In this document: one piece after another, positions 26,363 through 34,061 of the stretch
Numbering within the stretch: position 1 is the stretch's first letter
Layout: the number at the start of each line of letters is the position of its first letter
DNA from: Thermococcus sp. Bubb.Bath
Lineage (GTDB): Archaea > Methanobacteriota_B > Thermococci > Thermococcales > Thermococcaceae
Length of the DNA: 64,000 nt
NCBI RefSeq assembly: GCF_012027595.1
Contig: NZ_SNUR01000001.1
Span: 496,001-560,000, forward strand
Direction of reading: 5' to 3'
Made by a program: the position numbers and the translations under genes
Notes under the pieces: model-generated
Databases searched by the model: none
Seen by the model: the letters and a program-made list of their open reading frames with translations, nothing else
Told to the model about the DNA's origin: nothing

Positions 26363-27699
26363 CCGAAACAATAACAATGGCCGATGCCAAGGCCATCATC
26401 GAGAACCAGATCGAGGAGCTGGCAAAGAGGAACAAAGAGCCGGAATGGATGACGAGGATAAGGTACAAAGCTCTGGAAGCCTTTGAGAGGGCACCCCACA
26501 AGGACCCGATCATAAGCGAGGAGCAGCTCCTCCACTTCATAGCCAAGCCCGAGATAGCAGGAATACCCGACCATATAGAAAGCCTCGACGATTTGCCCCC
26601 TGAGATGAAGGCCCTCCTCGACAGGCTCGGCATAAGCGAGGTGGAGCAGAAGTACATAGCCGGCCTGGCGGTTCAGACCGACACGGGCGTCATATACAAC
26701 CAGTTCCTTCAGGAGTGGGCTAAGAAGGGCCTCATAGTTCTCCCGACAGAAGAGGCCGTTAGAAAGTACCCGGACATGGTGAAGCAGCACTTCCTCAAGC
26801 TCTTCCGCGGGGACGAGAGCAAGCTCGCGGCATATCACACAGCGGTTTGGAACGGTGGAATCTTCCTCTACGTGAAAGAAGGCCTCAAGGTCCCATTCCC
26901 GCTTCACCTGTTCTTCCTGATCCAGGAGAGTGCGCTGGCGCAGGCGCCGCACATAATCATCATAGCCGATAAGAACACCGAGTTCCACCTCATCGAAGGC
27001 TGTACGGCCCCGATACTCCTCAAGCACTCCCTCCACCTCGACATGACGGAAGCATACTTCCACGAGGGAGCCAAGGGGCAGCTCACAGTCCTCCAGAACT
27101 GGCCGGAGTACGTCCACACGAGGCCCATGACTAGGGCCAAGGTTGGAAAGAACGCGCGCTTCATCAACACGACGGTGACCCTCGGCTCAGGAAAGAGCAA
27201 CATAGGCGACCCCCACTACTGGGTCGATGAGAACGGCCACGTCGAGCTGAACGGTATAATCCTCGGCCAGAAGGACTTCTACGTTGACCTCGGCGGCAGG
27301 ATGTTCCTCCAGGGGCCGGGAGCGAGCGGAATCAACGCCAGCAAGAGCGTCATAATGGACGAGAGCAAGGTCATAACGAGGGGAATCATCGAGGCTGATG
27401 CTCCTAAGACTAAGGGCCACATAAGCTGTGACGCGCTCCTCATGAGCGATAAAGCGGTTATGGAGACCTATCCGGGACTTGTGAGCAGGGTAGATGATGC
27501 TGAACTGAGCCACGAGGCAGCGATCGGCAAGATACGGGAGGAGGAGCTGTTCTACCTCATGAGCCGCGGCCTGGACGAGGAAAAAGCTACACAGCTCATA
27601 GTCAAGGGCTTCCTCGACCCGATGCTCAAGGACATTCCGATGGAGTTCCTCGTCGAGATAAGGAAGATAATCGAGCTTGCCGTAAGCGGGGGCATGTGA
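26359..27699 (+). CDS. sufB: Fe-S cluster assembly scaffold SufB
   Basis: SufB/SufD-family scaffold of 446 residues. The C-terminal beta-helix core carries IEGCTAPILLKHSLHLDMTE, FINTTVTLGSGKSNIGDPHY, MDESKVITRGIIEADAPKTKG (in parts) and the conserved SCDALLMSDKAVMETYPGL and HEAAIGKIREEELFYLMSRG. The cysteine in EGC and that in HISCDALL are candidate cluster ligands. It partners SufC, encoded just upstream with ATGA overlap. A degraded methyltransferase gene begins 21 bases after the stop. Archaeal SufB often serves both the SufB and SufD roles, which fits the absence of sufD here. Confidence 0.96.
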   Translation: MTETITMADAKAIIENQIEELAKRNKEPEWMTRIRYKALEAFERAPHKDPIISEEQLLHFIAKPEIAGIPDHIESLDDLPPEMKALLDRLGISEVEQKYIAGLAVQTDTGVIYNQFLQEWAKKGLIVLPTEEAVRKYPDMVKQHFLKLFRGDESKLAAYHTAVWNGGIFLYVKEGLKVPFPLHLFFLIQESALAQAPHIIIIADKNTEFHLIEGCTAPILLKHSLHLDMTEAYFHEGAKGQLTVLQNWPEYVHTRPMTRAKVGKNARFINTTVTLGSGKSNIGDPHYWVDENGHVELNGIILGQKDFYVDLGGRMFLQGPGASGINASKSVIMDESKVITRGIIEADAPKTKGHISCDALLMSDKAVMETYPGLVSRVDDAELSHEAAIGKIREEELFYLMSRGLDEEKATQLIVKGFLDPMLKDIPMEFLVEIRKIIELAVSGGM

Positions 27700-27719
27700 G
27701 CCCCCTTCCGGTGTCTTTT

Positions 27720-28042
27720 ATGTACCGCGAGAAGTACGACAGGATAGCGGGCTTTTACGAGCTTCTGGAAAGACCCTTAGACAGGTTCTTCAACCCGTTG
27801 AGGGAGAGGGCTGCTTCCATTGCCAGGGGGAGAACGCTTGAAATCGGAGTTGGCACGGGAAAGACGCTCAGGTACTACCCCAGGAACGTTGAGCTCTACG
27901 CCGTTGACGGCCTCGACGACGATCCTCTGAGAGAAACCCACAAGCTCTTGGGGGGCACTTCGATGTGGAAAAAGAAGAAAGGCACTACAGCGGCGTGGTC
28001 AGGCTCATAGTGGCCCGAAATAACGCCTTCTTGGACTTATGA
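27720..28042 (+). pseudogene. class I SAM-methyltransferase remnant with internal deletion
   Basis: The first 65 codons (YREKYDRIAGFYELLERPLD, then TLEIGVGTGKTLRYYP, the SAM motif I) are a normal UbiE-like methyltransferase start. After YAVDG the text jumps to DDDPLRETHKLL, which in the family lies about 100 residues later, so roughly 300 bases of the core seem to be missing. A second lesion is at the G6 run near 27946-27951: adding one G gives GGHFDVEKEERHYSG then VVRLIVARNN, the natural C terminus, ending at TGA 28040. Uncorrected, the frame stops at 28010. It overlaps the convergent small membrane gene by 38 bases. Not functional as a methyltransferase. Confidence 0.75.
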
Positions 28043-28250
28043 AGCTCCAGAGGATGTAGAGCACCACGAGGGCTATAACGTAAGTGGCAGCCACTAGGAA
28101 TAACTTGAAGAGTAAGTATAACATCAGGAGCAGGAAGATTAGGTCTATTATCCCGTAGAGACCAAAGCGGCTGAAGAAACTGCCGTAATAGGGAGGATAC
28201 GCACCAGACCGTCCACCCCTACCCATGCCCCTTCCGAAACCGCGCGGCAT
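28005..28250 (-). CDS. small Gly/Arg-rich membrane protein
   Basis: An 81-residue protein. The first 20 residues are glycine- and arginine-rich (MPRGFGRGMGRGGRSGAY), the composition found in the tails of the two NifX-like proteins nearby. A long hydrophobic stretch follows at about 30-70 (LIFLLLMLYLLFKLFLVA and TYVIALVVLYILWSF), probably two membrane helices, and then a basic C terminus. ATG 28250 follows GAGGTGCTAAAA. It is 35 bases downstream of the nifX2 gene on the same strand and is likely in its operon. The shared Gly/Arg composition suggests a functional link, but this is inference. Confidence 0.75.
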   Translation of the reverse strand: MPRGFGRGMGRGGRSGAYPPYYGSFFSRFGLYGIIDLIFLLLMLYLLFKLFLVAATYVIALVVLYILWSFISPRRRYFGPL

Positions 28251-28285
28251 TTTTAGCACCTCAAAGAGCTAAAATGGGAAAGAGT

Positions 28286-28903
28286 TCACCACCAGCCAAA
28301 GAACCTTGAAAGCCAGGTTCTCCTGCTGGGCTGGCCTGTCCATGGGCAGTAACCGAGCCTTGCTCCCCAGCCTCTTCCTCTGCCGAAGCCGCGTCCTCTT
28401 CCCCATCCGCGACCCCAGCCTCTTCCCCATCCGTATCCGGGGCCGAAACCGTAGCCGTAGGCCGGATAAGCAGGGTAGGCTGGGCCGTACACAGGAGTCA
28501 CTGGCGTTGCTGGTGCAGCCGGCGTTGTCGGGGTGACCGGGGCTCCTGGGACGGGTGCCGTGAACTGAGCCGCTCCACCGCTCACAACGCTCTTTATCGC
28601 CTCCTCGACGGGAGTTCCAGGGGCAACCTGGTAGAGCCTTATGCCAGCTGCTTGTATAGCGCCGAGGGCGTTCGGGCCGACCTGCGGGGCGACTATCGCC
28701 TCAACGCCCTCGTTGATGAGGGCCTGCACGGCCATTGGGCCTGCTCCTCCACCGGCCATTGCTCCACTGTTCTGGATAACCTTCTCGCTGACGACGTTTC
28801 CGTTCTCGTCAACGTCCGCTATGTAAAATGCCGGTGCCCTCGCGAAGACCGGGGCGACCGTGTCCTCCCTGCCTCTTCCATTGGTTGGAACGGCGATCCT
28901 CAT
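28286..28903 (-). CDS. NifX/NifB-like cofactor-binding protein with Pro/Ala/Thr linker and Gly/Arg/Trp tail
   Basis: A 205-residue paralogue of the 25000-25497 protein. Residues 1-105 (MRIAVPTNGRGREDTVAPVF, ALINEGVEAIVAPQVGPNAL) are the NifX-like domain. The linker at about 108-140 is rich in Pro, Ala and Thr (APVTPTTPAAPATPVTPVYG). The tail is a Gly/Arg/Trp/Tyr repeat (GYGWGRGWGRGWGRGRGFGR) that ends CPWTGQPSRRTW. The last motif carries the only cysteine of the tail. ATG 28903 follows GGAGGTGGTTGGT. The promoter has the best copy of the TGTGCATATGCACA palindrome. The role is probably Fe-S or metal-cofactor handling; the tail function is unknown. Confidence 0.87.
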   Translation of the reverse strand: MRIAVPTNGRGREDTVAPVFARAPAFYIADVDENGNVVSEKVIQNSGAMAGGGAGPMAVQALINEGVEAIVAPQVGPNALGAIQAAGIRLYQVAPGTPVEEAIKSVVSGGAAQFTAPVPGAPVTPTTPAAPATPVTPVYGPAYPAYPAYGYGFGPGYGWGRGWGRGWGRGRGFGRGRGWGARLGYCPWTGQPSRRTWLSRFFGWW

Positions 28904-28935
28904 ACCAACCACCTCCATTTTCTTCTTCATTATTT

Positions 28936-28949
28936 TGTGCATATGCACA
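28936..28949. promoter_or_regulatory. perfect TGTGCATATGCACA palindrome at nifX2
   Basis: A 14-bp perfect palindrome directly downstream of the minus-strand TATA-like CTTTAAATG (28951-28959), between TATA box and expected start, where a bound protein should repress nifX2. Confidence 0.7.
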
Positions 28950-28961
28950 CCATTTAAAGTT

Positions 28962-28975
28962 TTCGGTGAGCCTAA
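28962..28975. promoter_or_regulatory. imperfect DtxR-like box upstream of nifX2
   Basis: TTCGG-TGAG-CCTAA has one mismatch to TTAGG-N4-CCTAA and lies next to the upstream edge of the nifX2 TATA box. The weaker match and position leave open whether it represses, activates or is chance. Confidence 0.45.
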
Positions 28976-29099
28976 CCCACTGAAGAGGGGGGGTCGCTGG
29001 GATGTGAGTGTTTGGGTTAAATAATTTAATTTACTGTTAATTGTTTTATTTACACAAAATGTTTAAATTTTGATTTCAAACTATATCCTCGGTGGTTCG

Positions 29100-29924
29100 A
29101 TGCGGAATGCTAAAACCTTGTTGCTCGTGGGGATTTTAGTCGGTACTCTCCTTGTTGCAGGCTGTATCAGCTCGGGGAACCACACAACCAAGAATTCAGT
29201 CGGAGAAAAACAGTTCACGGGCCAAACGGTCGTTGTCTGTTCTGGGGCAGGTCTAATGAAGCCGATGAACGAGCTGATAGGGATGTTTGAGAACGAGACT
29301 GGCGCTAAAGTCGAAGTGCACTACGGGGGAAGCAGTGAAATCTTTGGCATCCTCCAGACGACCTGTGGATGTGACGTCTTCGTTCCTGGGGCGTGGTACT
29401 ACACCCAGCAGGCCGCTGAGAGGGGCTACATCCTTAACGACACAGTGCAGAACGTCACCTACCACATTCCGGTCATAGCCGTTCCAAAGGGCAACCCAAA
29501 GGGCATCCACTCCCTCAAAGACCTTGCTAAGCCCGGCGTCAGGGTAGTTCTCGGAGACCCAAAGGGGCCGGCAATAGGAAGAGTATCCCAGAAAATCCTC
29601 GAAAAGAACGGCCTGTGGGAGAAAGTGAAGCCAAACGTTGTGACGTTCACGCCAACGGTAAACCAGTTGCTCCTCTATATAGCTACGGGCCAGGCCGACG
29701 CGGCTATAATCTGGGAGGACATGACGACTTGGGCGCAGGCTAGAGGCAAGATCGAGGTCGTTGAGATACCCCCGGATCAGAACATCATCAAGACCATTCC
29801 AACTGCCGTAACCACCTGTGCAAGGAAGGACGGTCACATTGAGGTCGCCAAAGCCTTCAGCGAGTTCATAGCAAACCACACGGAGGTATGGGAAAAGTGG
29901 GGGTTCAAGCCATGGAAGGGCTGA
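29100..29924 (+). CDS. modA: molybdate/tungstate ABC transporter substrate-binding lipoprotein
   Basis: Extracellular binding protein of 274 residues anchored by a lipidated Cys22 (lipobox LVAGC). The mature part (VVVCSGAGLMKPMNELIGMF, VHYGGSSEIFGILQTTCGCD, VFVPGAWYYTQQAAERGY, TATGQADAAIIWED-like IATGQADAAIIWEDM) is a ModA-type periplasmic-binding fold. Thermophiles of this order need tungsten for aldehyde ferredoxin oxidoreductases, so tungstate is a likely ligand. ATG 29100 follows TCGGTGGTTCG. The promoter region is very AT-rich. It is first in a modABCD-like operon with overlapping genes. Whether it is ModA or WtpA by specificity cannot be told. Confidence 0.9.
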   Translation: MRNAKTLLLVGILVGTLLVAGCISSGNHTTKNSVGEKQFTGQTVVVCSGAGLMKPMNELIGMFENETGAKVEVHYGGSSEIFGILQTTCGCDVFVPGAWYYTQQAAERGYILNDTVQNVTYHIPVIAVPKGNPKGIHSLKDLAKPGVRVVLGDPKGPAIGRVSQKILEKNGLWEKVKPNVVTFTPTVNQLLLYIATGQADAAIIWEDMTTWAQARGKIEVVEIPPDQNIIKTIPTAVTTCARKDGHIEVAKAFSEFIANHTEVWEKWGFKPWKG

Positions 29925-30709
29925 ACTTTAGAAATCTAACGATTTCGGTGGCATTCTTTTTTACATTTTTTCTCTTCTTGGCGATAGCGACGCTCTTCTT
30001 CCTACCAAAACCCGGGGATGTTGTTGAGGCCATAAAATCAGAGGAAATGCTCTACTCGCTCAAACTGTCCCTGATCACCGCTTCCCTCTCAACCGCTCTC
30101 GTTATTCTCATCGGGATACCGATAGGGTACGCCCTCTCACGTTTCGACTTTCTAGGAAAGAGCGCCGTCAAATCAATCCTTGACCTTCCGATGGCATTCC
30201 CGGAGCTCGTCCTCGGTCTCGCCCTGCTCCTCCTCTTTGGTAGAACTCCCATTGGAGAGGCCCTAAGCGATGTCGGAGTGAGGGTCGTCTTCACGAAGCT
30301 CGGCATAGTTGTTGCCCAGTTCTTCACGGCCCTGCCCTATGCAGTTAGGGTCATCTACACAGCGTTTGAAGGGATAAGCCCGCGCTACGAGCTCGTTGCG
30401 AGGAGCCTCGGTTACTCCGAGTTTGAGACCTTCAGGAAAGTTACACTCCCGATGGCAAAGAACGGCCTCCTCGCCTCGACTGTTATATCCTTCGCGCGCT
30501 CCATGGGTGCCTTTGGGGCCGTTCTGATCCTCGCGGGCGGGAGCTACATGAACACGGAGATACTGCCGGTCACGCTCTACCTGAACATCTCCTACGGCAA
30601 CCTCGGCATGGCAATAACAAGCGGAATCGTCCTTGTCGTCGTGTCATTCATCGCGATACTCCTCACCGAGCGGCTGGAGGGTGGTGAGAATGGCGCTGTT
30701 AGAGGTTGA
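29912..30709 (+). CDS. modB: molybdate/tungstate ABC transporter permease
   Basis: Membrane permease of 265 residues with about six helices. The EAA-loop signature that docks to the ATPase is ELVARSLGYSEFETFRKVTL at about 165-185. Segments LSLITASLSTALVILIGIPI and LDLPMAFPELVLGLALLLLF are typical ModB. I chose ATG 29912, overlapping the binding-protein gene by 13 bases; ATG 29888 is also possible. The 3' end overlaps modC by 20 bases. It forms the channel for oxyanion import driven by ModC. Confidence 0.93.
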   Translation: MEGLNFRNLTISVAFFFTFFLFLAIATLFFLPKPGDVVEAIKSEEMLYSLKLSLITASLSTALVILIGIPIGYALSRFDFLGKSAVKSILDLPMAFPELVLGLALLLLFGRTPIGEALSDVGVRVVFTKLGIVVAQFFTALPYAVRVIYTAFEGISPRYELVARSLGYSEFETFRKVTLPMAKNGLLASTVISFARSMGAFGAVLILAGGSYMNTEILPVTLYLNISYGNLGMAITSGIVLVVVSFIAILLTERLEGGENGAVRG

Positions 30710-31745
30710 GAACCTCAGCATCGACCTCGGGGAGTTTCACCTCAGGGACGTTTCGCTCTCAGTCGCTGATAACGACTACCTGACCATCATAGGGCCGACG
30801 GGGGCAGGAAAATCCGTCCTGCTCGAGGCAATAGCTGGCTTTTACCCGCTCCCAAAGGGGCGAGTTATACTTAAGGGCAGGGACATAACAGGGGAGCCGC
30901 CGGAGAAGAGGGGGATGAGCATCGTCTACCAAGACTACGTCCTATTCCCACACATGACGGTGTTTGAAAACATAGCATTTGGCCTCAGGAAGAGGGGACT
31001 CTCCAGCGCGGAAATCGAGAGGGAGGTAAGGCACATAGCTGAGGAGCTCCATATAGACCACCTGCTCCACAGGAAGCCGGGGACGCTTAGCGGCGGGGAG
31101 CAACAGAGAACTGCCCTCGCGAGGGCTCTCGTCGTCAGGCCCAGGGTTCTCCTCATGGACGAGCCGTTCTCGGCCCTTGATGCCAAAACGCGTGAGAAGC
31201 TCCGCTCCCTTGTGAAGGCCGTCATAGCAGAGTATGGAACGACGGTTCTCCATGTCACCCATGACTTCGAGGACGTCTTTGCCCTGGCGAAGCACGTGGC
31301 GGTCATGAAGGACGGAAGGATCGTCCAGTTCGGAACACCAGAAGAGGTCTTCTCAAGGCCCGCTGGCGAGTTCATAGCAGACTTTGTCAGAACCAACCTA
31401 CTCCGGGGGGAGGCCATTAGAAGGGAGGACGGACTTACTTCAATCAGGGTTGGAAACGTCATCCTCCGCACCATTGACGATGCAGAGGGGGAAGTAACGC
31501 TTTCCCTCAGGCCGGAAGATATAATACTGGCAAGGGAGCCCGCTGAGTGCTCCGCCCGGAACATCGTTCCTGTTCTCGTTAGATCAATGGAACGGCGCGG
31601 TCACCTCATCTGGCTTGACCTCTCCTCCGATGAAATATCCCTCCGCGCAGTCATAACGCCGAACGCGGCCGAGCTCCTCAATATAAAGCCTGGTGAGGGG
31701 TTCTACGCCATGTTCAAAGCGGGTGCCCTGAGGGTGATAAAATGA
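30690..31745 (+). CDS. modC: molybdate/tungstate ABC transporter ATP-binding protein
   Basis: ABC ATPase of 351 residues. Walker A is GPTGAGKSVL, the Q loop VYQDYVLFPHMTV, the signature LSGGEQQRTALARAL, Walker B VLLMDEPFSALD and the switch histidine LHVTHDFED. The C-terminal 110 residues hold a TOBE/mobile-type regulatory domain (VTLSLRPEDIILARE, GEGFYAMFKAGALRVIK), which in some ModC proteins binds molybdate or tungstate and causes trans-inhibition. ATG 30690 follows GTGGTGAGA and lies within modB. The stop overlaps modD by 4 bases. Confidence 0.95.
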   Translation: MALLEVENLSIDLGEFHLRDVSLSVADNDYLTIIGPTGAGKSVLLEAIAGFYPLPKGRVILKGRDITGEPPEKRGMSIVYQDYVLFPHMTVFENIAFGLRKRGLSSAEIEREVRHIAEELHIDHLLHRKPGTLSGGEQQRTALARALVVRPRVLLMDEPFSALDAKTREKLRSLVKAVIAEYGTTVLHVTHDFEDVFALAKHVAVMKDGRIVQFGTPEEVFSRPAGEFIADFVRTNLLRGEAIRREDGLTSIRVGNVILRTIDDAEGEVTLSLRPEDIILAREPAECSARNIVPVLVRSMERRGHLIWLDLSSDEISLRAVITPNAAELLNIKPGEGFYAMFKAGALRVIK

Positions 31746-32572
31746 ACCCAGCGAGGCTGTTTGAACTCTACCTTGATGAGGACTGCCCTTACTTTGATGA
31801 GACATGTGAACTCCTGGGAATTGAGGGAAAAGGAACCATGGAGGTAATCTCCAGGGAGAAAGGAATAGCCACCTGCACGGAGGAGCTCTCCTCCTTTCTC
31901 TCTTCCCTCGGCCTGAACGTTCGATTCCTACCAAGTGGAAGCGAATTTGATACGGGCTCAACGCTCCTTCAAGCGGAAGGTGACTTGAAGACACTCTTCA
32001 AGGTCTGGCGGGTTTCCCAGACCTTTCTTTCAATAACCTGCGCAATAGCAACAGAAACGAGGAAGCTCGTTGAGAAAGCCAGAAAAGTGAACCCGGACGT
32101 TATCATAGCCACGACGCGGAAAGCCCACCCTGGGATGCGGTACTTCGAGATTAAGGCCGTTAGGATTGGCGGCGGGGAAGTCCACAGGAACTCGCTCAGC
32201 GACTCGGTACTCATAACCCAGAACCATCTTCAAGTTGTTAGCCCGCTTGGAAAACTCAAATCCATGAAGAAGATTGAAATCGAGCCGAGAACCGCGGAGG
32301 AGGCCGTGAAGTACTCCGCGGTTGCAGACCTTCTCCTTCTCGACCACTTCACGCTCGATGAGCTTGAGGCTCTCGTCCCAAGGCTTAGAAAGCTGAACCC
32401 AAAGCTTGAGATAGCCGTTGCAGGAGACATAAACGAAGAAAACGTAGCGGAATACGCCCGCCTTGCGGACGTTATCATCACAAGCGCGCCCTACTATTCG
32501 AGGCCACTGGATTTAACGACAAGGATAGAAAAGGCAGACTCGGTTTGTTCCTCTTTTAATTCTGACCCTTAA
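31742..32572 (+). CDS. modD: ModD-like nicotinate-nucleotide pyrophosphorylase homologue
   Basis: A 276-residue protein homologous to quinolinate phosphoribosyltransferase (NadC) but located at the end of the molybdate/tungstate operon, as known for ModD. It shows the family order: LDEDCPYFDET, GIATCTEELSSFL, SITCAIATETRKLVEKARKV, ATTRKAHPGMRYFEIKAVRI, NSLSDSVLITQNHL and a C-terminal TIM-barrel DVIITSAPYYSRPLDL. Arg and Lys residues for phosphoribosyl pyrophosphate are present, so catalysis is possible. The substrate of ModD is unknown; a link to cofactor nucleotide chemistry is inference. It starts by ATGA overlap with modC. Confidence 0.88.
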   Translation: MNPARLFELYLDEDCPYFDETCELLGIEGKGTMEVISREKGIATCTEELSSFLSSLGLNVRFLPSGSEFDTGSTLLQAEGDLKTLFKVWRVSQTFLSITCAIATETRKLVEKARKVNPDVIIATTRKAHPGMRYFEIKAVRIGGGEVHRNSLSDSVLITQNHLQVVSPLGKLKSMKKIEIEPRTAEEAVKYSAVADLLLLDHFTLDELEALVPRLRKLNPKLEIAVAGDINEENVAEYARLADVIITSAPYYSRPLDLTTRIEKADSVCSSFNSDP

Positions 32573-32671
32573 GCTGCTGACCCGCTGCATCTTTCTCACC
32601 AAAAAGTTTATATAATCAGAATTTTCAGAAAAATATGATTTGTATGAACAAACATGCCAGAGGTGAACCGG

Positions 32672-33262
32672 ATGAAGAGGAGTTCTGAAAAGACTTTTGG
32701 GTTTGACCATTTTAGGCGTTTTACTAAAACACTCCTTGATCCTGAAAAAGCTCTTAGAGAGATTGGGCTCAAAAAAGGTGACACCCTGCTGGATGCCGGA
32801 TGTGGGGAGGGAAGCTTTTCTATTCCCGCCGCACAGATTGTTGGAGACAGCGGTAAGGTATACGCCGTGGATGTTTCCGAGGAAGCAATAAATACCCTCA
32901 AAAAAGAGGCCAGGAAGAAGGGTATTAAAAATATTGAAGCATTCGCCGGGGATATAACTAAAAGGCTGCCCATAGAGGACGGAAGTATCGATGTGTGTAT
33001 GATGGCAAACATCCTGCACGGGCTTGTTGCAGCCAAAAAGGCTGAGAGCACATTAAAAGAGGTATTTAGAGTGCTGGCACCCAGCGGCATTCTTGCTGTA
33101 GTCGATTTTAAAAAAGTTGATGACCCACCGGGCCCACCAAAGTCCATTAGAATGACACCTGAGGAAGTTGAGGGGATTATCAGCAGATACGGGTTTGAAA
33201 AGGAGAGAGTTGCTGAGGTTGGAAAATATCATTATGCAGTCGTATTCAAAAAACTGCATTGA
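32672..33262 (+). CDS. class I SAM-dependent methyltransferase
   Basis: A 196-residue methyltransferase with motif I DTLLDAGCGEGSFSIPAA, the acidic end of strand 2 VYAVDVSEEAI, motif II-like GSIDVCMMANILHGL and VLAPSGILAVVDFKK. Its layout resembles UbiE/arsenite-type small-molecule methyltransferases, but the cysteine pattern of ArsM is absent. ATG 32672 follows AGAGGTGAACCGG; ATG 32654 is in frame but poorly supported. The gene is visibly more AT-rich than its neighbours, using AAA and ATT freely. It is followed by an AbrB-like regulator and a second methyltransferase of the same type. Confidence 0.85.
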   Translation: MKRSSEKTFGFDHFRRFTKTLLDPEKALREIGLKKGDTLLDAGCGEGSFSIPAAQIVGDSGKVYAVDVSEEAINTLKKEARKKGIKNIEAFAGDITKRLPIEDGSIDVCMMANILHGLVAAKKAESTLKEVFRVLAPSGILAVVDFKKVDDPPGPPKSIRMTPEEVEGIISRYGFEKERVAEVGKYHYAVVFKKLH

Positions 33263-33305
33263 ACGGAATCGGATAAACTGATGGGCAAATATCAGGGGGG
33301 TTAAT

Positions 33306-33533
33306 ATGATTGAGATTCAGAAGGGTAAATACATATTTGGAACCGTCAAGGTCGGGCAGAGGGGCCAGGTAGTCATCCCAAAGGAAGCTAGAGAGGTTTT
33401 CAACATAAAAACGGGCGATTTGCTCCTCGTTGTTGGGGACGAAGCAAAGGGTCTTGCGCTTGTGAAGGCAGAATCTATGAAAAAGCTCGCCCTAAGCATA
33501 CTCAATGAACTCGGAGGAGATAAGGATGAATGA
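33306..33533 (+). CDS. AbrB/SpoVT-family DNA-binding regulator
   Basis: A 75-residue swapped-hairpin transcription factor. The sequence GTVKVGQRGQVVIPKEAREV and FNIKTGDLLLVVGD is the standard AbrB/MazE core. It lacks a toxin partner; the downstream overlapping gene is a methyltransferase, so it is probably a regulator of the two flanking methyltransferase genes and not an antitoxin. ATG 33306 follows GGGGGTTAAT. Its stop overlaps the next gene by 8 bases, which couples the two. Confidence 0.9.
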   Translation: MIEIQKGKYIFGTVKVGQRGQVVIPKEAREVFNIKTGDLLLVVGDEAKGLALVKAESMKKLALSILNELGGDKDE

Positions 33534-34056
33534 GGCAAAGCCCGAACCAAATTGGGCATTTAAGATGATAGAACTCATCCATGACAACCCTTTGATGAGA
33601 AGACTGAGGAACCCTTATCGAATGCTCAAGGACGCAGGACTTGAAAAAGGTATGAAAGTTCTCGAAGTGGGTTGTGGGCCCGGTGTCTTCACAATTCCCG
33701 CCGCGGAACTCGTTGGAGAAAACGGCGTTGTTTACGCGATTGATATACATCCCAGGGCTATTGAGAAGGTACGAGAGAAAGCACAAAGAGCGGGTGCTAA
33801 GAACGTGATCCCGATATTGGCAAACGCAGCTAAAACAGGCCTACCAGATGAGAGCATCGACCTAGCTTTTGTATTCGGATTGAAGCATGCTGCCGGTGGT
33901 CTTGAGTCTATAATTCGCGAGATTCACCGTGTTCTGAAGCCCGGTGGGATCTTAGCCTATGAGACTCGCAGTTCAAAGATAAAAACCCTCATAAAAAAAT
34001 TAGGCTTTGAGTTCCTCGAAAAGAAAGGGAATATTTTAAGATTTAGAAAGCTGTGA
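33526..34056 (+). CDS. class I SAM-dependent methyltransferase, paralogue of the 32.7-kb gene
   Basis: A 176-residue methyltransferase with motif I MKVLEVGCGPGVFTIPAAEL, VVYAIDIHPRAIEKV, DESIDLAFVFGLKHA and VLKPGGILAYETRSS. It lines up with the protein of 32672-33262 over its whole length (both have a short N-terminal helix, xxPxRMLKDAGLEKG or KALREIGLKKG). ATG 33526 has GGAGGAGATAAGG before it and overlaps the AbrB-like gene. It is convergent with feoB, 5 bases apart. The substrate is unknown. Confidence 0.87.
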   Translation: MNEAKPEPNWAFKMIELIHDNPLMRRLRNPYRMLKDAGLEKGMKVLEVGCGPGVFTIPAAELVGENGVVYAIDIHPRAIEKVREKAQRAGAKNVIPILANAAKTGLPDESIDLAFVFGLKHAAGGLESIIREIHRVLKPGGILAYETRSSKIKTLIKKLGFEFLEKKGNILRFRKL

Positions 34057-34061
34057 AAAAA

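Noticed and set aside
33306-33533. AbrB-like protein as antitoxin of a toxin-antitoxin pair
   Set aside because: Both neighbours are methyltransferases; no PIN, MazF or other toxin gene is adjacent.
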